From the NCBI GenBank assembly GCA_019237115.1, contig JAFAHS010000062.1, forward strand, positions 1 to 64,000: 64,000 bases of DNA. The letters run 5' to 3'. The DNA is from Deltaproteobacteria bacterium (GTDB lineage Bacteria; Desulfobacterota; Binatia; Binatales; Binataceae). The notes under the pieces were generated by a model. It was not told the origin of the DNA. It searched no databases and was given only the letters and a program-made list of their open reading frames with translations. A program made the translations under genes and the position numbers. This document shows positions 35,209 through 44,813 of this stretch, one piece after another (within the stretch, counting starts at the first letter, position 1; every line of letters starts with the position of its first letter).

Positions 35209-37656
35209 TCAGTGAAAAAGACGGCCGAAGAATCCGGCAACCGCTCCGATCACGCTCTCGGACGATGGACTCGGTGAGGCACTCGGTTCGGGCCGCGCAA
35301 CCGCCGGCGGCGCCGAGGTGGCGGTGGCCGGGACCGGAGCTGAAGGAGCAGAGGCGATGAGTCCGGCGTGCAGCGTACAGATACGGGTTGGTGCGGTACC
35401 TATCAGGAACGGCAAAGCGATCGCGCGTGGACAGTATGAGGTGGCAAGCCCCCCGCTTTGTGGATCGATGGTCGCGTACACGATTCCCGACGGTTCCGGG
35501 AAATCCGGCGAGTCCGCCGGTACGTTCTGATTCATGAACGAAACCCACGCCGGCAACGCGGCCCGCGCGCCTGGCATCCCAAGGCTTTGCGGCGCGTCAA
35601 ACCCCACCCATACCCCGCACACCAGCTCGGGCGTGTACCCGATGAAATATCCGTCGTGATAATCCTGCGTCGTCCCGGTCTTGCCAGCGGCTGGAAAGTC
35701 GACCCCCAGACTGGTCGCCGCCGCGCCGGTGCCATAGCGCAGGACTTGCTTGAGCGCGCCCGTTATAAGGAAGGCGACCGAGGGATTGATCGCACGCTTT
35801 TCCTTGTCTTCATGGTGGTAAATGAGGTGGCCGGCCCCGTCGACCACCGATTCCACCGCATACGGGGGATCCTGCAAACCACCGCTTGCAAACACCTGGT
35901 AGGCGCCGGTCAGCTCAAGCAGCGTGGTCTCGTCTGCGCCGATCGAGATTGGCAGCACGGTCGGCAGATCCTCACCGATTCCAAGCTCGTGCGCGGTCTG
36001 GACAATCTTCGCCGGCCCCAGCTGGCTGCCCACCCACGCGGTCGGCACGTTGAGCGATTCGAACAGCGCTTCGACCACCGTGACCTGCCCCTGGTAGGTG
36101 TGCTCGTAGTTGACCGGCGTCCACCCGTTGAAGGACATCGGATGGTCGGGAAGGGTCGTTGCCAGCGTCATCGGAGAGGACAACGGCGATCGTTCCGGAT
36201 CGAGCGCGGCCAGGTACACAATCGGCTTGAAAGCGGAGCCCGGCTGTCGCTCGGCCATGGCGGCGCGATTGAATTGACTGGATGAATAGTCGCGCCCGCC
36301 GACCATTGCACGGATCGCCCCGGTCTCCACATCGAGCACCACCATCGCGCTCTCGAGCTGGTCCTTGGTCCGCGCGCGCAGCAGATGCGGATGACGCTTT
36401 TCAAGTTGTTCGAGGTTCTCGGTCACCGCAGCGGCAGCGTCGGCCTGCATCTTGGGATCGAGAGTCGTGTACACCTTCAAGCCTTCGAGGCGTCCGTGCA
36501 GCCCGGGAATTTTCTCGGCCAGGCCGGCGACGTAGTCGGTGAAGTAGGGCGCGCGGCGAAGCCCCGGCGGCTGCGTCACGTCGATGGGCGAGGCAAGAGC
36601 GGCCCGATATGCGGCCTCGTCGATCACCCCGTCGCGCTTCATCACCGCAAGCACCGTGTCGCGCCGCGCGCGGCAGGCCTGGGGATGGCGCCGAGGATCA
36701 TACAGGGTGGGCGCCTGGATCATCCCGATTAGGGTCGCCGCCTCGGCGGGCGTAACCTGGCGCAGGTCTTTGTTGAAGATATAGCGGGAAGCCTCCGGCA
36801 TGCCTTCGATGGGCGTACCGCTGTACGCACCCATCGGCACGTCGCTGATGTAGCGTTCGAGAATTTCGTTCTTGCTGAGCCGAATCTCCAGCACTATCGC
36901 GACCGCCAGCTCATGAAATTTGCGGCCGAAACTCCGGTCGAATCGATCCAGGAAAGTGCGGGCCAATTGCTGGGTGATGGTGCTGGCGCCCTGCGACAGT
37001 CGGTGCGATCGCAAGTCAACCAGCGCGGCTTCGATGACACGAATCGGATCCAGTCCGGGATGGTAGTAGAACCAGCGGTCTTCGGTCGCAATCAGACCTC
37101 GCACGAAGTAGGGCTTGAGGTCGCCGAGGACAACCTCAACGCGCTCGGCCGGAGCGCCCGCCAGCAGCCGCCCGACCACTTCGGGTTCGAGCATCGCGCT
37201 GCGTCTGGAGACGCCGAAAGAATCGGCGATCGCCTCGACTCGATCCCCGTCGAGCCTGAGTTTTATGATCGAGGGCGCGTAGTCGCTGAGCCCGACCTGG
37301 AAGGCGCGGGCATAGATCGTCATCGCGTCGCGCCCGCGCGAATATTCGCCCGGCGCATCGGCGACTGCGACCTGCGAATAGCTCAGGTGGTTTAGCCGGT
37401 CGAGCAGTCCGGTGGTCCCCAGGTCATCGCCGGACCTGATGACCGTGGGCGCGGAATAGATAGCCGAGTTGAGCGCGGCACGACGCTGCTCGATGAGCTC
37501 GGAAATCTCGCCGTAAAGCTGGGCCAGGTAGAAACCCGCGGCAAAGCACAGGAGCAGGAAGGCCGCACCCGCAATGGTAGCGACGCGCCATCCGCCGATC
37601 CGCCACTCGGGTTTCCGCCGGCCGCCCCTTCCCCGCCCCTTGTCACCACTGGCCAT
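35209..37656 (-). CDS. Class A penicillin-binding protein (PBP1A/1B type)
   Basis: 815 residues. A short basic cytoplasmic end, one membrane helix (about 28-50), a glycosyltransferase 51 domain (about 195-370: ATEDRWFYYHPGLDP with the catalytic Glu, QGASTITQQLARTFL, IALEIRLSKNEI-like helix) and a transpeptidase domain (about 430-730: S-x-x-K in GSAFKP, SLN, and KTGTTQDYHDGYFIGYTP). The last 80 residues are Pro/Ala/Ser-rich. It builds and cross-links peptidoglycan. The segment before the GT domain (SYSQVAVADAPGEYSRGRD) resembles the UB2H-like region of PBP1B. Confidence 0.95.
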   Translation of the reverse strand: MASGDKGRGRGGRRKPEWRIGGWRVATIAGAAFLLLCFAAGFYLAQLYGEISELIEQRRAALNSAIYSAPTVIRSGDDLGTTGLLDRLNHLSYSQVAVADAPGEYSRGRDAMTIYARAFQVGLSDYAPSIIKLRLDGDRVEAIADSFGVSRRSAMLEPEVVGRLLAGAPAERVEVVLGDLKPYFVRGLIATEDRWFYYHPGLDPIRVIEAALVDLRSHRLSQGASTITQQLARTFLDRFDRSFGRKFHELAVAIVLEIRLSKNEILERYISDVPMGAYSGTPIEGMPEASRYIFNKDLRQVTPAEAATLIGMIQAPTLYDPRRHPQACRARRDTVLAVMKRDGVIDEAAYRAALASPIDVTQPPGLRRAPYFTDYVAGLAEKIPGLHGRLEGLKVYTTLDPKMQADAAAAVTENLEQLEKRHPHLLRARTKDQLESAMVVLDVETGAIRAMVGGRDYSSSQFNRAAMAERQPGSAFKPIVYLAALDPERSPLSSPMTLATTLPDHPMSFNGWTPVNYEHTYQGQVTVVEALFESLNVPTAWVGSQLGPAKIVQTAHELGIGEDLPTVLPISIGADETTLLELTGAYQVFASGGLQDPPYAVESVVDGAGHLIYHHEDKEKRAINPSVAFLITGALKQVLRYGTGAAATSLGVDFPAAGKTGTTQDYHDGYFIGYTPELVCGVWVGFDAPQSLGMPGARAALPAWVSFMNQNVPADSPDFPEPSGIVYATIDPQSGGLATSYCPRAIALPFLIGTAPTRICTLHAGLIASAPSAPVPATATSAPPAVARPEPSASPSPSSESVIGAVAGFFGRLFH

Positions 37657-37766
37657 CGCCCAATCTGATGCTTCAAATCATAACCGAAAATAGACCCGCC
37701 CGCTGAGAATATTTTCGCTTCCGGACATGCGCAGGAATCGGGCATTTCGGGCGGTGCTTTAAGTGG

Positions 37767-38252
37767 CTATTTCTTGTAGCCGAAGCGGCGCAGCATTGCG
37801 TGACGCTCCTGCTGCTCGGGCTCGCCCTCAACCCCGGCGGGCGAGCTGCCATCGATAACCCCGATAACTCCACGTCCTCCGGCCTCCTCGGCGACCACCA
37901 CCCGCAGCGGGTTGGCGCTGGCGCAGAAGACCGTGCACACCTCGCTCACCGCCTTGATTTGATTCAGCACATTCACCGGGAACGCGTTGCCGAGCATGAT
38001 CACAAACACGTGGCCCGCAGCGATTGCCGAGGTCGCCTCGATTGCGGCCTGCTCGAGGTTACGGTCGCTGCCGAGATGGCGAATCAGGCATGGACCGGAC
38101 GCCTCCGCGAAGGCCAGGCCGAACTGAATGCCCGGGACTGCCTGCACCAGGGTTTCGTACAGATCTTCGACGGTCTTGATGAAATGCGCCTGGCCGATGA
38201 TCACGTTCACCTCGTCAGCCGGCTTGAGAATCGCGATGGTTTTAATTTCCAT
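37767..38252 (-). CDS. Adenosine-specific kinase family protein (PF04008 type)
   Basis: 161 residues from the ATG at 38252 with GAGAGG upstream. The sequence MEIKTIAILKPADEVNVIIGQAHFIKTVEDLYE, FGLAFAEASGPCLIRHLGSD, HVFVIMLGNAFPVNVLNQIKAVSEVCTVFCASANP and ADVAE-like GGRGVIGVIDG matches the family described as adenosine-specific kinase, first studied in archaea. The bacterial role is unclear. It stands alone upstream of the PBP gene. Confidence 0.85.
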   Translation of the reverse strand: MEIKTIAILKPADEVNVIIGQAHFIKTVEDLYETLVQAVPGIQFGLAFAEASGPCLIRHLGSDRNLEQAAIEATSAIAAGHVFVIMLGNAFPVNVLNQIKAVSEVCTVFCASANPLRVVVAEEAGGRGVIGVIDGSSPAGVEGEPEQQERHAMLRRFGYKK

Positions 38253-38341
38253 AGGTCGCGGCCTCTCCCGATGATTCGCCGCCGATGATATGAAAGAGCA
38301 TAAAGCGCAGAAAGGGCAGCCCTCGGCGCTGACTCGCTCCA

Positions 38342-38953
38342 ATGCCCAGCACTCGCAAGCCGGGACCTGTGTCGGATAAACTGCCCGCCTTTTTCTATCG
38401 TCTTCCCCCGCATGCACAGCGCTGTTACCTGGAGAGCGACTCGATCACCCGGTATCAATTTGTTCCCGATGCTTCCGTGGCCAGGTCGGTCGCCGGCCTG
38501 ACCCGCGTGCTCGCAAAGGGCAATCCGACCGACACGGAACACGCGGCACGGGCGGTTGCGACCGAGATGTGCCGCCTTGCGGGCGTCGCGGGCCTGGCGG
38601 TGGATGTGCGCGAGGTGCGCCCCAAGAATACCCGGGGTGAACTGCACGGACTCTTCTATCCTTCGGATCCGCGCAAGGGGACGCTACCCCGGATCGTGCT
38701 GTGGATGCGCACCGCGGAGCGGCGCGAGGTGGTAAAACCGCGGACTTTCGTGCGCACGCTGATGCACGAGCTGGTTCATTACTTCGACTACAGCGTGCTC
38801 AAGCTGGATGACTCCTTTCACACTCACGGATTCTTCGCGCGCGAATCATTTCTGGTGCGCACAACAATCGCTCCGCAAGAACCACCCGAGACCGAGGGGC
38901 CGGCGCTGCTGCGGGCATGGCTTGACAGGCACGGTCGGGATACCGATAGGTAA
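38342..38953 (+). CDS. Predicted zincin-like metalloprotein (HELVH)
   Basis: 203 residues without signal peptide. The C-terminal half has RTLMHELVHYFDYSVL (HExxH zinc motif, about 140-145) and a following SFHTHGFFARE that may give the third ligand, as in SprT/wss-type zincins. The N-terminal part (AAFFYRLP, YLESDSITRYQFVP) is unfamiliar. No named family recognised. It is divergent from the adenosine-specific kinase gene, about 90 bases apart. Confidence 0.75.
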   Translation: MPSTRKPGPVSDKLPAFFYRLPPHAQRCYLESDSITRYQFVPDASVARSVAGLTRVLAKGNPTDTEHAARAVATEMCRLAGVAGLAVDVREVRPKNTRGELHGLFYPSDPRKGTLPRIVLWMRTAERREVVKPRTFVRTLMHELVHYFDYSVLKLDDSFHTHGFFARESFLVRTTIAPQEPPETEGPALLRAWLDRHGRDTDR

Positions 38954-39025
38954 TAGCTCGCAACTGGCCGCGCCTCTGGTCGAACGTTTGATGCCTTAGG
39001 TGATGCGGCAAGCAGGTGGGGGAAG

Positions 39026-39490
39026 ATGGCATCGGCGATGGGATTTTTTGACAGGTTTCGACCTTCTGCAGACAAGACGGCGCTGGCCCAGCTGGCCGAG
39101 CTGGCCGGCCGCAAGGAAGCCTTGATAGACCGGCTCGCGCGTCACGCGGCCATGTGTCCCTACGGAACCATCAGGACCGGCCTCGAACGCATCGCCGAGC
39201 AACAGAGGGAAGGCTTCAAGGTCCTTCGAAGCCTCCTGGCTGAGCGCCAGATGTGGCCGCGCCCGCCCGAGTCCACACCGCACGAGGGTTCGAGCAACTG
39301 GGAGCGCCTCAACCATGACCTTGCGCTGTTGGGCATGGTCGTCAGCGGAATTCAGAGAGCTTCCAGGGTGTGGGAAGGAATTGACTCGGCGACGGCCGAG
39401 AAGCTCCTGGCTATCGCGATCGCAGACGGGGAAGCGCAAATTCAGTTGCGCGCACTCGCCCTCAAGTGCGATCCCCAGGCGCTTGACTAG
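39026..39490 (+). CDS. Hypothetical helical protein
   Basis: 154 residues, predicted almost entirely helical (ALAQLAELAGRKEALIDRLARHA, RTGLERIAEQQREGFKVLRSLLAER, NWERLNHDLALLGMVVSGIQRASRVWEGI, AEKLLAIAIADGEAQIQLRALAL). This looks like a four-helix bundle, but I cannot place it. It follows the zincin-like gene by 72 bases on the same strand and may be co-transcribed. Confidence 0.6.
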   Translation: MASAMGFFDRFRPSADKTALAQLAELAGRKEALIDRLARHAAMCPYGTIRTGLERIAEQQREGFKVLRSLLAERQMWPRPPESTPHEGSSNWERLNHDLALLGMVVSGIQRASRVWEGIDSATAEKLLAIAIADGEAQIQLRALALKCDPQALD

Positions 39491-39856
39491 TCGCGCTCTG
39501 GGCAGGCGTCTCCTCAGATGAAAGTTTCGGGCCGATCGATGCGAACATTGTTCGGCGCGCTCTGAAGGAAAGCCGTTCCTTGCGCTTCCTCTGGGCGCAC
39601 CTGCGACGCCGCAGCATTGCGCAACACTGCGGGACAAGCGTCTGATGACTCGCATGGAAAGATGCGGCCTTTCGGACGTTTTATGCCGATGCGCGCCGGA
39701 ACCGGCTCGTAGCCTGGCGAGGAAAGTCCCTTGGCCTCAAAACCGTGCGGGAATTTCGCATTTGCAAACCAAATGCGCGTGGTGTGAGTCTGAATCGAGA
39801 TAAAAAAAGAAATCCCGGCTGAAGCGGCTTCAGGAGGCTTCACTCGAGGGTGATCG
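39491..39856. other. Intergenic region before the GMC oxidoreductase gene
   Basis: About 365 bases with lower GC than the neighbours and an A-rich patch (about 39799-39812). I see no convincing gene. A 119-residue minus-strand frame (39514-39873) overlaps the start of the next gene and has no family features. A GAGG ribosome-binding site lies just before 39857. Confidence 0.4.
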
Positions 39857-41386
39857 ATGGAATACGACGACATTGTCGTTGGCGCGGGATCTTCCGGCGC
39901 CGTACTGGCTGCTCGCTTGAGCGAAGATCAAAACCGCGCTGTGTTGCTGGTGGAAGCCGGTCCGGATTACCCTGCCGTCGCGCAAAGTCCCGGCGATCTC
40001 CTGCACACTTGGATCTCCGTCGGGCCGCACGATTGGGGCCTGGTCGCCAGGGCCAGACCCGATCGCGAAATCGCTTACCCGCGCGGCAAGGTTACCGGTG
40101 GCTCTTCCGCTGTGAATGGCCATATCGCGCTTCGCGGGACGCCTGAGGATTTTGACGAGTGGAGCGCGTGGGGCAACTCCGAATGGAGCTTCGCGAAGGT
40201 CCTGCCGTTTTATCGCAAGCTCGAAAACGATCGCGACGCGCAGGGCGATTTTCATGGCTCCAGCGGTCCCATCTGGATCGAGCGGCCTCAAAAGGAAGCC
40301 TGGCAGCCGGTCAATCGCGCCTTCTACGACGCGTGTCGCGAGCACGGCTATGCTGATGTCGCAGATCACAATGATCCAAGATCCACAGGCGTCGGGCCGT
40401 GGCCGCGTAATCGCCGTGACGGCATACGCATATCTACCGCAATTGGCTACCTGGGTCCTGCCCGTCATCGCGTGAACCTGACTATTCGGCCGTTTTGCAA
40501 TACTCATCGCGTGATCGTCGAGGGCGGCCGCGCCACCGGCATCGAGCTCGAATGCGGCGGCAAGCTGCAAACCGTCCGTGCACGCCGCGTGACGCTGTCA
40601 GCGGGCGCGATCAACTCCCCCGCGATCCTGATGCGCTCGGGCATCGGTGCACGAGCCGAGCTCGAAGCGCTCGGGATCAAGCCGATCGTCGATTTGCCCG
40701 GCGTCGGGCGTAACTTGATCGATCATTTGCTGGTTCCCGTCGTCGCCATCCCGACCCCCGGCGTACCGCATGACCGGTTGGTAATGAACCCGATTGGCAT
40801 CCGCTACACCGCGAGCGGATCAGCCGAGTTCAATGACATGCAGATGTATATCCTCAATTTCTACAATCAGGATTTGTGGGCGGGTCCGAGCCTCGACGTG
40901 CCTTGGCCGAGTATTGCTGTCGTTCCCGGATTGCAGCGTCCGCGGGCGCGCGGGCGCGTCAGTTTGCGAAGTGCCGACCCTTCCGTGCCGGTCAATATTG
41001 ATTTGAACTATCTTGAAGACCGCGAGGATTTGCGGCGCATGGTTGACGGTGTCCAAATTGCGTGGCGCCTGATGCACAGCGCGCATCTTGCTCCTCACAT
41101 CAAGGAATTTTTTAATATGACGCCGGAAATCATCGCTTCGGATAGCGCTACCGCCGACTTCGTTCGCAACAACTGCGGCACCATCTATCATCCTGTCGGA
41201 ACCGCCAGGATGGGCCCCGACTCCGATAAGGAAGCCGTGGTCGATCAGTACTGCAGGGTCCGCGGAGTCGAGGGACTTCGCGTCGTCGACGCATCGGTGA
41301 TGCCCAACATCGTGCGCGCCAACACTAATCTGACTTGCATTATGATTGGCGAGCACGTCGCGGAATGGATGGGCGCGGAGACCTAG
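39857..41386 (+). CDS. GMC-family FAD oxidoreductase (choline dehydrogenase-like)
   Basis: 509 residues. FAD-binding GAGSSGAVLAARLSE at the start, GKVTGGSSAVNGHIALRG, LSAGAINSPAILMRSGIG (GMC signature 2), and the C-terminal active-site segment CGTIYHPVGTARMG (His) with RANTNLTCIMIGEH (Asn). It oxidises an alcohol; the substrate is not evident. Codon use is noticeably less G/C-rich in third positions than in flanking genes, which, with the AT-richer upstream region, hints at relatively recent acquisition. Confidence 0.93.
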   Translation: MEYDDIVVGAGSSGAVLAARLSEDQNRAVLLVEAGPDYPAVAQSPGDLLHTWISVGPHDWGLVARARPDREIAYPRGKVTGGSSAVNGHIALRGTPEDFDEWSAWGNSEWSFAKVLPFYRKLENDRDAQGDFHGSSGPIWIERPQKEAWQPVNRAFYDACREHGYADVADHNDPRSTGVGPWPRNRRDGIRISTAIGYLGPARHRVNLTIRPFCNTHRVIVEGGRATGIELECGGKLQTVRARRVTLSAGAINSPAILMRSGIGARAELEALGIKPIVDLPGVGRNLIDHLLVPVVAIPTPGVPHDRLVMNPIGIRYTASGSAEFNDMQMYILNFYNQDLWAGPSLDVPWPSIAVVPGLQRPRARGRVSLRSADPSVPVNIDLNYLEDREDLRRMVDGVQIAWRLMHSAHLAPHIKEFFNMTPEIIASDSATADFVRNNCGTIYHPVGTARMGPDSDKEAVVDQYCRVRGVEGLRVVDASVMPNIVRANTNLTCIMIGEHVAEWMGAET

Positions 41387-41507
41387 TCGCAGCTACAACT
41401 GGACAATATTGTTCCGACCGATGTGCACTTCATCGTCAGGCCAGAGTATGAGTGCAGACGGCGAGGTCTGCGGGTCGGGGTTTGGCTTTCGCGATCAGGT
41501 CCCGGTC

Positions 41508-42575
41508 CTACAGGTATTGGCGCAAACCACGGCGGGAGAGTTCTTCGCTAACCCGGCGCAGCTCCTGCGACCTGGAGCGATGCGCCACTAAGACGGCATC
41601 GTCGGTGTCAATTGCTACGATGTCATGGGCACCGAACAGCACCATCAAGCGCCTCCCCGCCTGGGCGACCACGCGATCCGAATCGAGCGCGATAATGTTG
41701 CCGCGCAGAATCCTTCCTCCCTGGCCGCCGATCGCGTGACGCAAGCCTTCCCACGATCCCACATCGTGCCACCCAAAGCGCGCTCGCACGCCAAGCACCC
41801 CTTTGCTCTTTTCAACCACTTCGCGATCGAAAGAATCGAAGGCCAGCCGCAGATAACCGCGCGCCAAGCCTTTGGCGGGCATCTCGACCAGCCGGCGCAC
41901 CGAGCTGTGCAGGGACGGCACAATCCGGCGCAACTCGGCATCCAGCGTATCCGTTGAGAACACAAACATCCCTGCATTCCACAGATATTTCCCCGATCGA
42001 ACCATCCTGCGCGCGATCGCGAGGGCGGGCTTCTCGACGAACCTCTCCACGACAAAACCGCGGCCTTGCGCTTTGCCGACCTTCAGATAACCGAATCCCG
42101 GTTCCGGATGGGTCGGGGGAACGCCGATAACGACGAGTGACTGGTTGCTCGCCGCCAGCACGGCGGAGGCGGAGAGGCTCGCGCGAAATTCTGCGGCGGG
42201 TTCGATCAGATGGTCCGCGGGGAGCACCACCATGACCCCCGGCCCGGTGCGGCGCTCGATGACTGCGGCACCGTATGCGATTGCGACTGCGGTTCCGCGC
42301 GCGGCCGGTTCGATGATCAGATTGCCCGCAGGAATCAGCCCTCTCAGCGCGCGGCGGAATGCGGCCGCATGCGAAGAGGCTGCCAGCACAAAGATGCGGG
42401 ACGGCGAGGCCAGCGGTTGCAGGCGCAGCACCGTGTTCGCCAGCAGGGTCCGTTTTCCGTCCACCGAGAACAGGGGCTTGGGACGCGACGCGCGGCTGGC
42501 GGGCCAGAATCGGGTCCCGCTACCGCCCGCGATTATCAGCGCGGAAAGCCCGGCGGTCCGCCGCTGCGACCTCAT
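41508..42575 (-). CDS. manC: Mannose-1-phosphate guanylyltransferase
   Basis: 355 residues, nucleotidyltransferase domain only. ALIIAGGSGTRFWPASRASRPKPLF carries the GxGxRxxP-K signature; VMVVLPADHLIEP binds the metal and nucleotide; FVEKPALAIARRMVRSGKYLWNAGMFVF is the FVEKP motif of sugar-nucleotide pyrophosphorylases; and GWHDVGSWEGL is the usual C-terminal segment. It makes GDP-mannose. It lies 6 bases after the phosphomannomutase gene, forming a two-gene GDP-mannose operon. Confidence 0.93.
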   Translation of the reverse strand: MRSQRRTAGLSALIIAGGSGTRFWPASRASRPKPLFSVDGKRTLLANTVLRLQPLASPSRIFVLAASSHAAAFRRALRGLIPAGNLIIEPAARGTAVAIAYGAAVIERRTGPGVMVVLPADHLIEPAAEFRASLSASAVLAASNQSLVVIGVPPTHPEPGFGYLKVGKAQGRGFVVERFVEKPALAIARRMVRSGKYLWNAGMFVFSTDTLDAELRRIVPSLHSSVRRLVEMPAKGLARGYLRLAFDSFDREVVEKSKGVLGVRARFGWHDVGSWEGLRHAIGGQGGRILRGNIIALDSDRVVAQAGRRLMVLFGAHDIVAIDTDDAVLVAHRSRSQELRRVSEELSRRGLRQYL

Positions 42576-42581
42576 GGTCGG

Positions 42582-43937
42582 CTAGATCGCGCCCAGCTCT
42601 TTGAGCTTGTTCTCGAACAGGGATCGGATCTCCTCCAGCCGCTTCGCGCTGTGCGCTTCAAATCGCATCACCAGCGCGGGTTGGGTATTGGATGCCCGCA
42701 CCAGACCCCATCCGTCGTCGAATCTGACGCGCACGCCGTCGATATCGATGACCTGGTAATTTTTGCGGAAGAATTCGGCCGCACGGCGGACGACCTCGAA
42801 TTTGCGGTCGTCGGGACAGTCGAGCCGTATTTCGGGCGTAAAGGTGCTGCGCGGCAGGTCCGCGAGCAATTTACCCAAGCCCTGCTGCTCGTTGCTCACG
42901 ATTTCGAGCAGACGGAAGGATGCGTAGATGGCATCGTCGAAACCGAAATAACGATCCGCAAAGAACATGTGCCCGCTCATCTCGCCGGCCAGCGCCGCGT
43001 GCTCTTCCCTGAGCTTGCTCTTTATCAGCGAATGCCCGGTTTTCCACATGATCGGACGGCCACCCCGCTTCGCGATATCATCATACATGCGCTGTGAGCA
43101 TTTCACCTCGCCGATAATCGCCGCGCCGGGGCGCTGCTTCAGAATCGCGCGAGCGAAAATGACCATGAGCTCATCGCCCCACACGATCCTGCCGTTTTCG
43201 TCGATCGCGCCAATCCGGTCCGCGTCACCGTCGTAGGCAATTCCGAGTTCTGCGCCGTGCTTCGTCACCGCCCCTTGCAGGTGGCGCATGTTGGCCTCGA
43301 CGGTCGGGTCGGGATGGTGATTGGGGAAGCGGCCATCCATCTCGATGAACAACTCAATAACCTCCACTCCGAGTTGTTTCATCAGCGGCACCGCGACCAC
43401 GCCTCCGCATCCGTTTCCTCCATCAACCGCTACCTTCATGTCCTTGCGCAACTTGAACTGCGAAAGGATGAATTCCCCGTATTCGGGCACGATGGGTTTC
43501 TCGGTGAGCTTGCCCGGCGTCCCACCAGCCTGAAAATCCCGCGTTTCGATGATGCGCCGGACGTTTTGAATCTCTTCTCCAAAGATCGTGGTCGGACCCA
43601 CACCGAGCTTGAAACCGTTATACTCGGCCGCATTGTGGCTGCCGGTTATCATGGCGCCGCCATCCATCTGCCAATGCAGAACCGAAAAATAGAGCAGCGG
43701 GGTCGGAACCACCCCGATATCGGTGACATTGATCCCCGATTCCAGGAGACCGTCGAGCAATCGCGCGCGCAACGCGGGCGAGGAGAGTCGGCAATCGCGG
43801 CCGAGGGTTATGTTTCTTTTCCCCGCGCGGTGGAGGACTGTCGCATAGGCGCGCCCGAGGTCGGACACGAACGCATCATCGAAATCATCCTCCACCACAC
43901 CTCGAATGTCGTATTCGCGAAAGACCTGCGGATTCAT
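42582..43937 (-). CDS. algC: Phosphomannomutase/phosphoglucomutase
   Basis: 451 residues from the ATG at 43937 (MNPQVFREYDIRG); upstream in-frame sequence to 44246 runs through a divergent gene and is rejected. Phosphoserine loop ITGSHNAAEYNG, metal-binding DGDADRIGAID, sugar-binding GEMSGHMFF and the C-terminal phosphate-binding region (VRASNTQPALVMRFEA) are all present. It interconverts mannose-6-P and mannose-1-P and probably also glucose phosphates, feeding ManC and possibly GlgC. Confidence 0.95.
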   Translation of the reverse strand: MNPQVFREYDIRGVVEDDFDDAFVSDLGRAYATVLHRAGKRNITLGRDCRLSSPALRARLLDGLLESGINVTDIGVVPTPLLYFSVLHWQMDGGAMITGSHNAAEYNGFKLGVGPTTIFGEEIQNVRRIIETRDFQAGGTPGKLTEKPIVPEYGEFILSQFKLRKDMKVAVDGGNGCGGVVAVPLMKQLGVEVIELFIEMDGRFPNHHPDPTVEANMRHLQGAVTKHGAELGIAYDGDADRIGAIDENGRIVWGDELMVIFARAILKQRPGAAIIGEVKCSQRMYDDIAKRGGRPIMWKTGHSLIKSKLREEHAALAGEMSGHMFFADRYFGFDDAIYASFRLLEIVSNEQQGLGKLLADLPRSTFTPEIRLDCPDDRKFEVVRRAAEFFRKNYQVIDIDGVRVRFDDGWGLVRASNTQPALVMRFEAHSAKRLEEIRSLFENKLKELGAI

Positions 43938-44071
43938 CTCGACCTTAGCCCCCCTATGCCAATCCAGTCCGGGTGTTCGCCTTGCGCTCCCGACAGAGAA
44001 AGAAACTTGTGCTAAGCAGTCTGTGCGAGTAGCGGGCGGTTCGCAAGCGCACGGACCCCGCGGCAAGGTTG

Positions 44072-44800
44072 ATGACCACCGACAATTCCCACCGGGTCGC
44101 CATCGTGACCGGAGCCGGTCGCGGAATCGGACGAGCCTGCGCGATTGCCCTGGCCAAGGCCGGGTTCTCGGTCTGCCTGGCCGCGCGCACCCGTGAGCAA
44201 CTCGAGCAAACCCGCAATGCGACCGGCCTGCCGCCCGAGCGGTCACTGATCGTGCTGCTCGACCTCGCGGCGGCCGAGGCGCCAGCGGCCCTGCTCGAGG
44301 CGACCCTCGATCTTCACGGACGTATCGACGTGCTGGTCAACAACGCCGGATGGGCCCCCGCCCGCACGCCGCTGCCGAAGCTGCGCGAAGACGACCTCGA
44401 CCAAATCCTGGCCCTCAACCTGCGCGCGCCGATCGCGCTCGCGCGACTGGCGGCCATCCAGATGGCCGAGCGCGGAACCGGCACCATCGTGAACATCGCT
44501 TCCAACGCCGGCCGCCTGGCGCCGGCGGGAGAAGCCGTGTACGCGGCCGCCAAGGCGGGCCTGTTGGCGTTCACCAAGGCCGCCTTCGCCGATCTCCGTC
44601 ACTACGGGATCAAAGTCGCGGCGATCGTACCCGGGCTGGTCGACACCGAATTGATTCCGGACAACAAACGGTTGAATCGCAGTGCGATGTTGCGCGCCGC
44701 GGACGTTGCGGCGGCCGTAATGCAGATCGTCAACGCTCCGGCGCATGCCTGCCCGGTAGAGATTTCCCTGGAGCCGCAGGCCGATCCGATGAAACGATGA
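44072..44800 (+). CDS. SDR-family oxidoreductase
   Basis: 242 residues from the ATG at 44072. NAD(P)-binding VTGAGRGIGRA, NNAG, catalytic Ser in VNIASNAG and Y-x3-K in YAAAKAG, and VPGLVDTELIP. A classical short-chain dehydrogenase; the substrate is unknown. It is followed 13 bases later by the CPBP protease gene and is divergent from algC. Confidence 0.92.
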   Translation: MTTDNSHRVAIVTGAGRGIGRACAIALAKAGFSVCLAARTREQLEQTRNATGLPPERSLIVLLDLAAAEAPAALLEATLDLHGRIDVLVNNAGWAPARTPLPKLREDDLDQILALNLRAPIALARLAAIQMAERGTGTIVNIASNAGRLAPAGEAVYAAAKAGLLAFTKAAFADLRHYGIKVAAIVPGLVDTELIPDNKRLNRSAMLRAADVAAAVMQIVNAPAHACPVEISLEPQADPMKR

Positions 44801-44813
44801 AGCATTTCTGATC

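Noticed and set aside
39514..39873. 119-residue minus-strand frame upstream of the GMC oxidoreductase
   Set aside because: It overlaps the GMC start codon and has irregular composition and no clear ribosome-binding site; not convincing as a gene.
43938..44246. N-terminal extension of the phosphomannomutase frame
   Set aside because: It runs through the divergent SDR gene; the family start (N-P-x-x-F-R-E-Y-D-I-R-G) begins at 43937.
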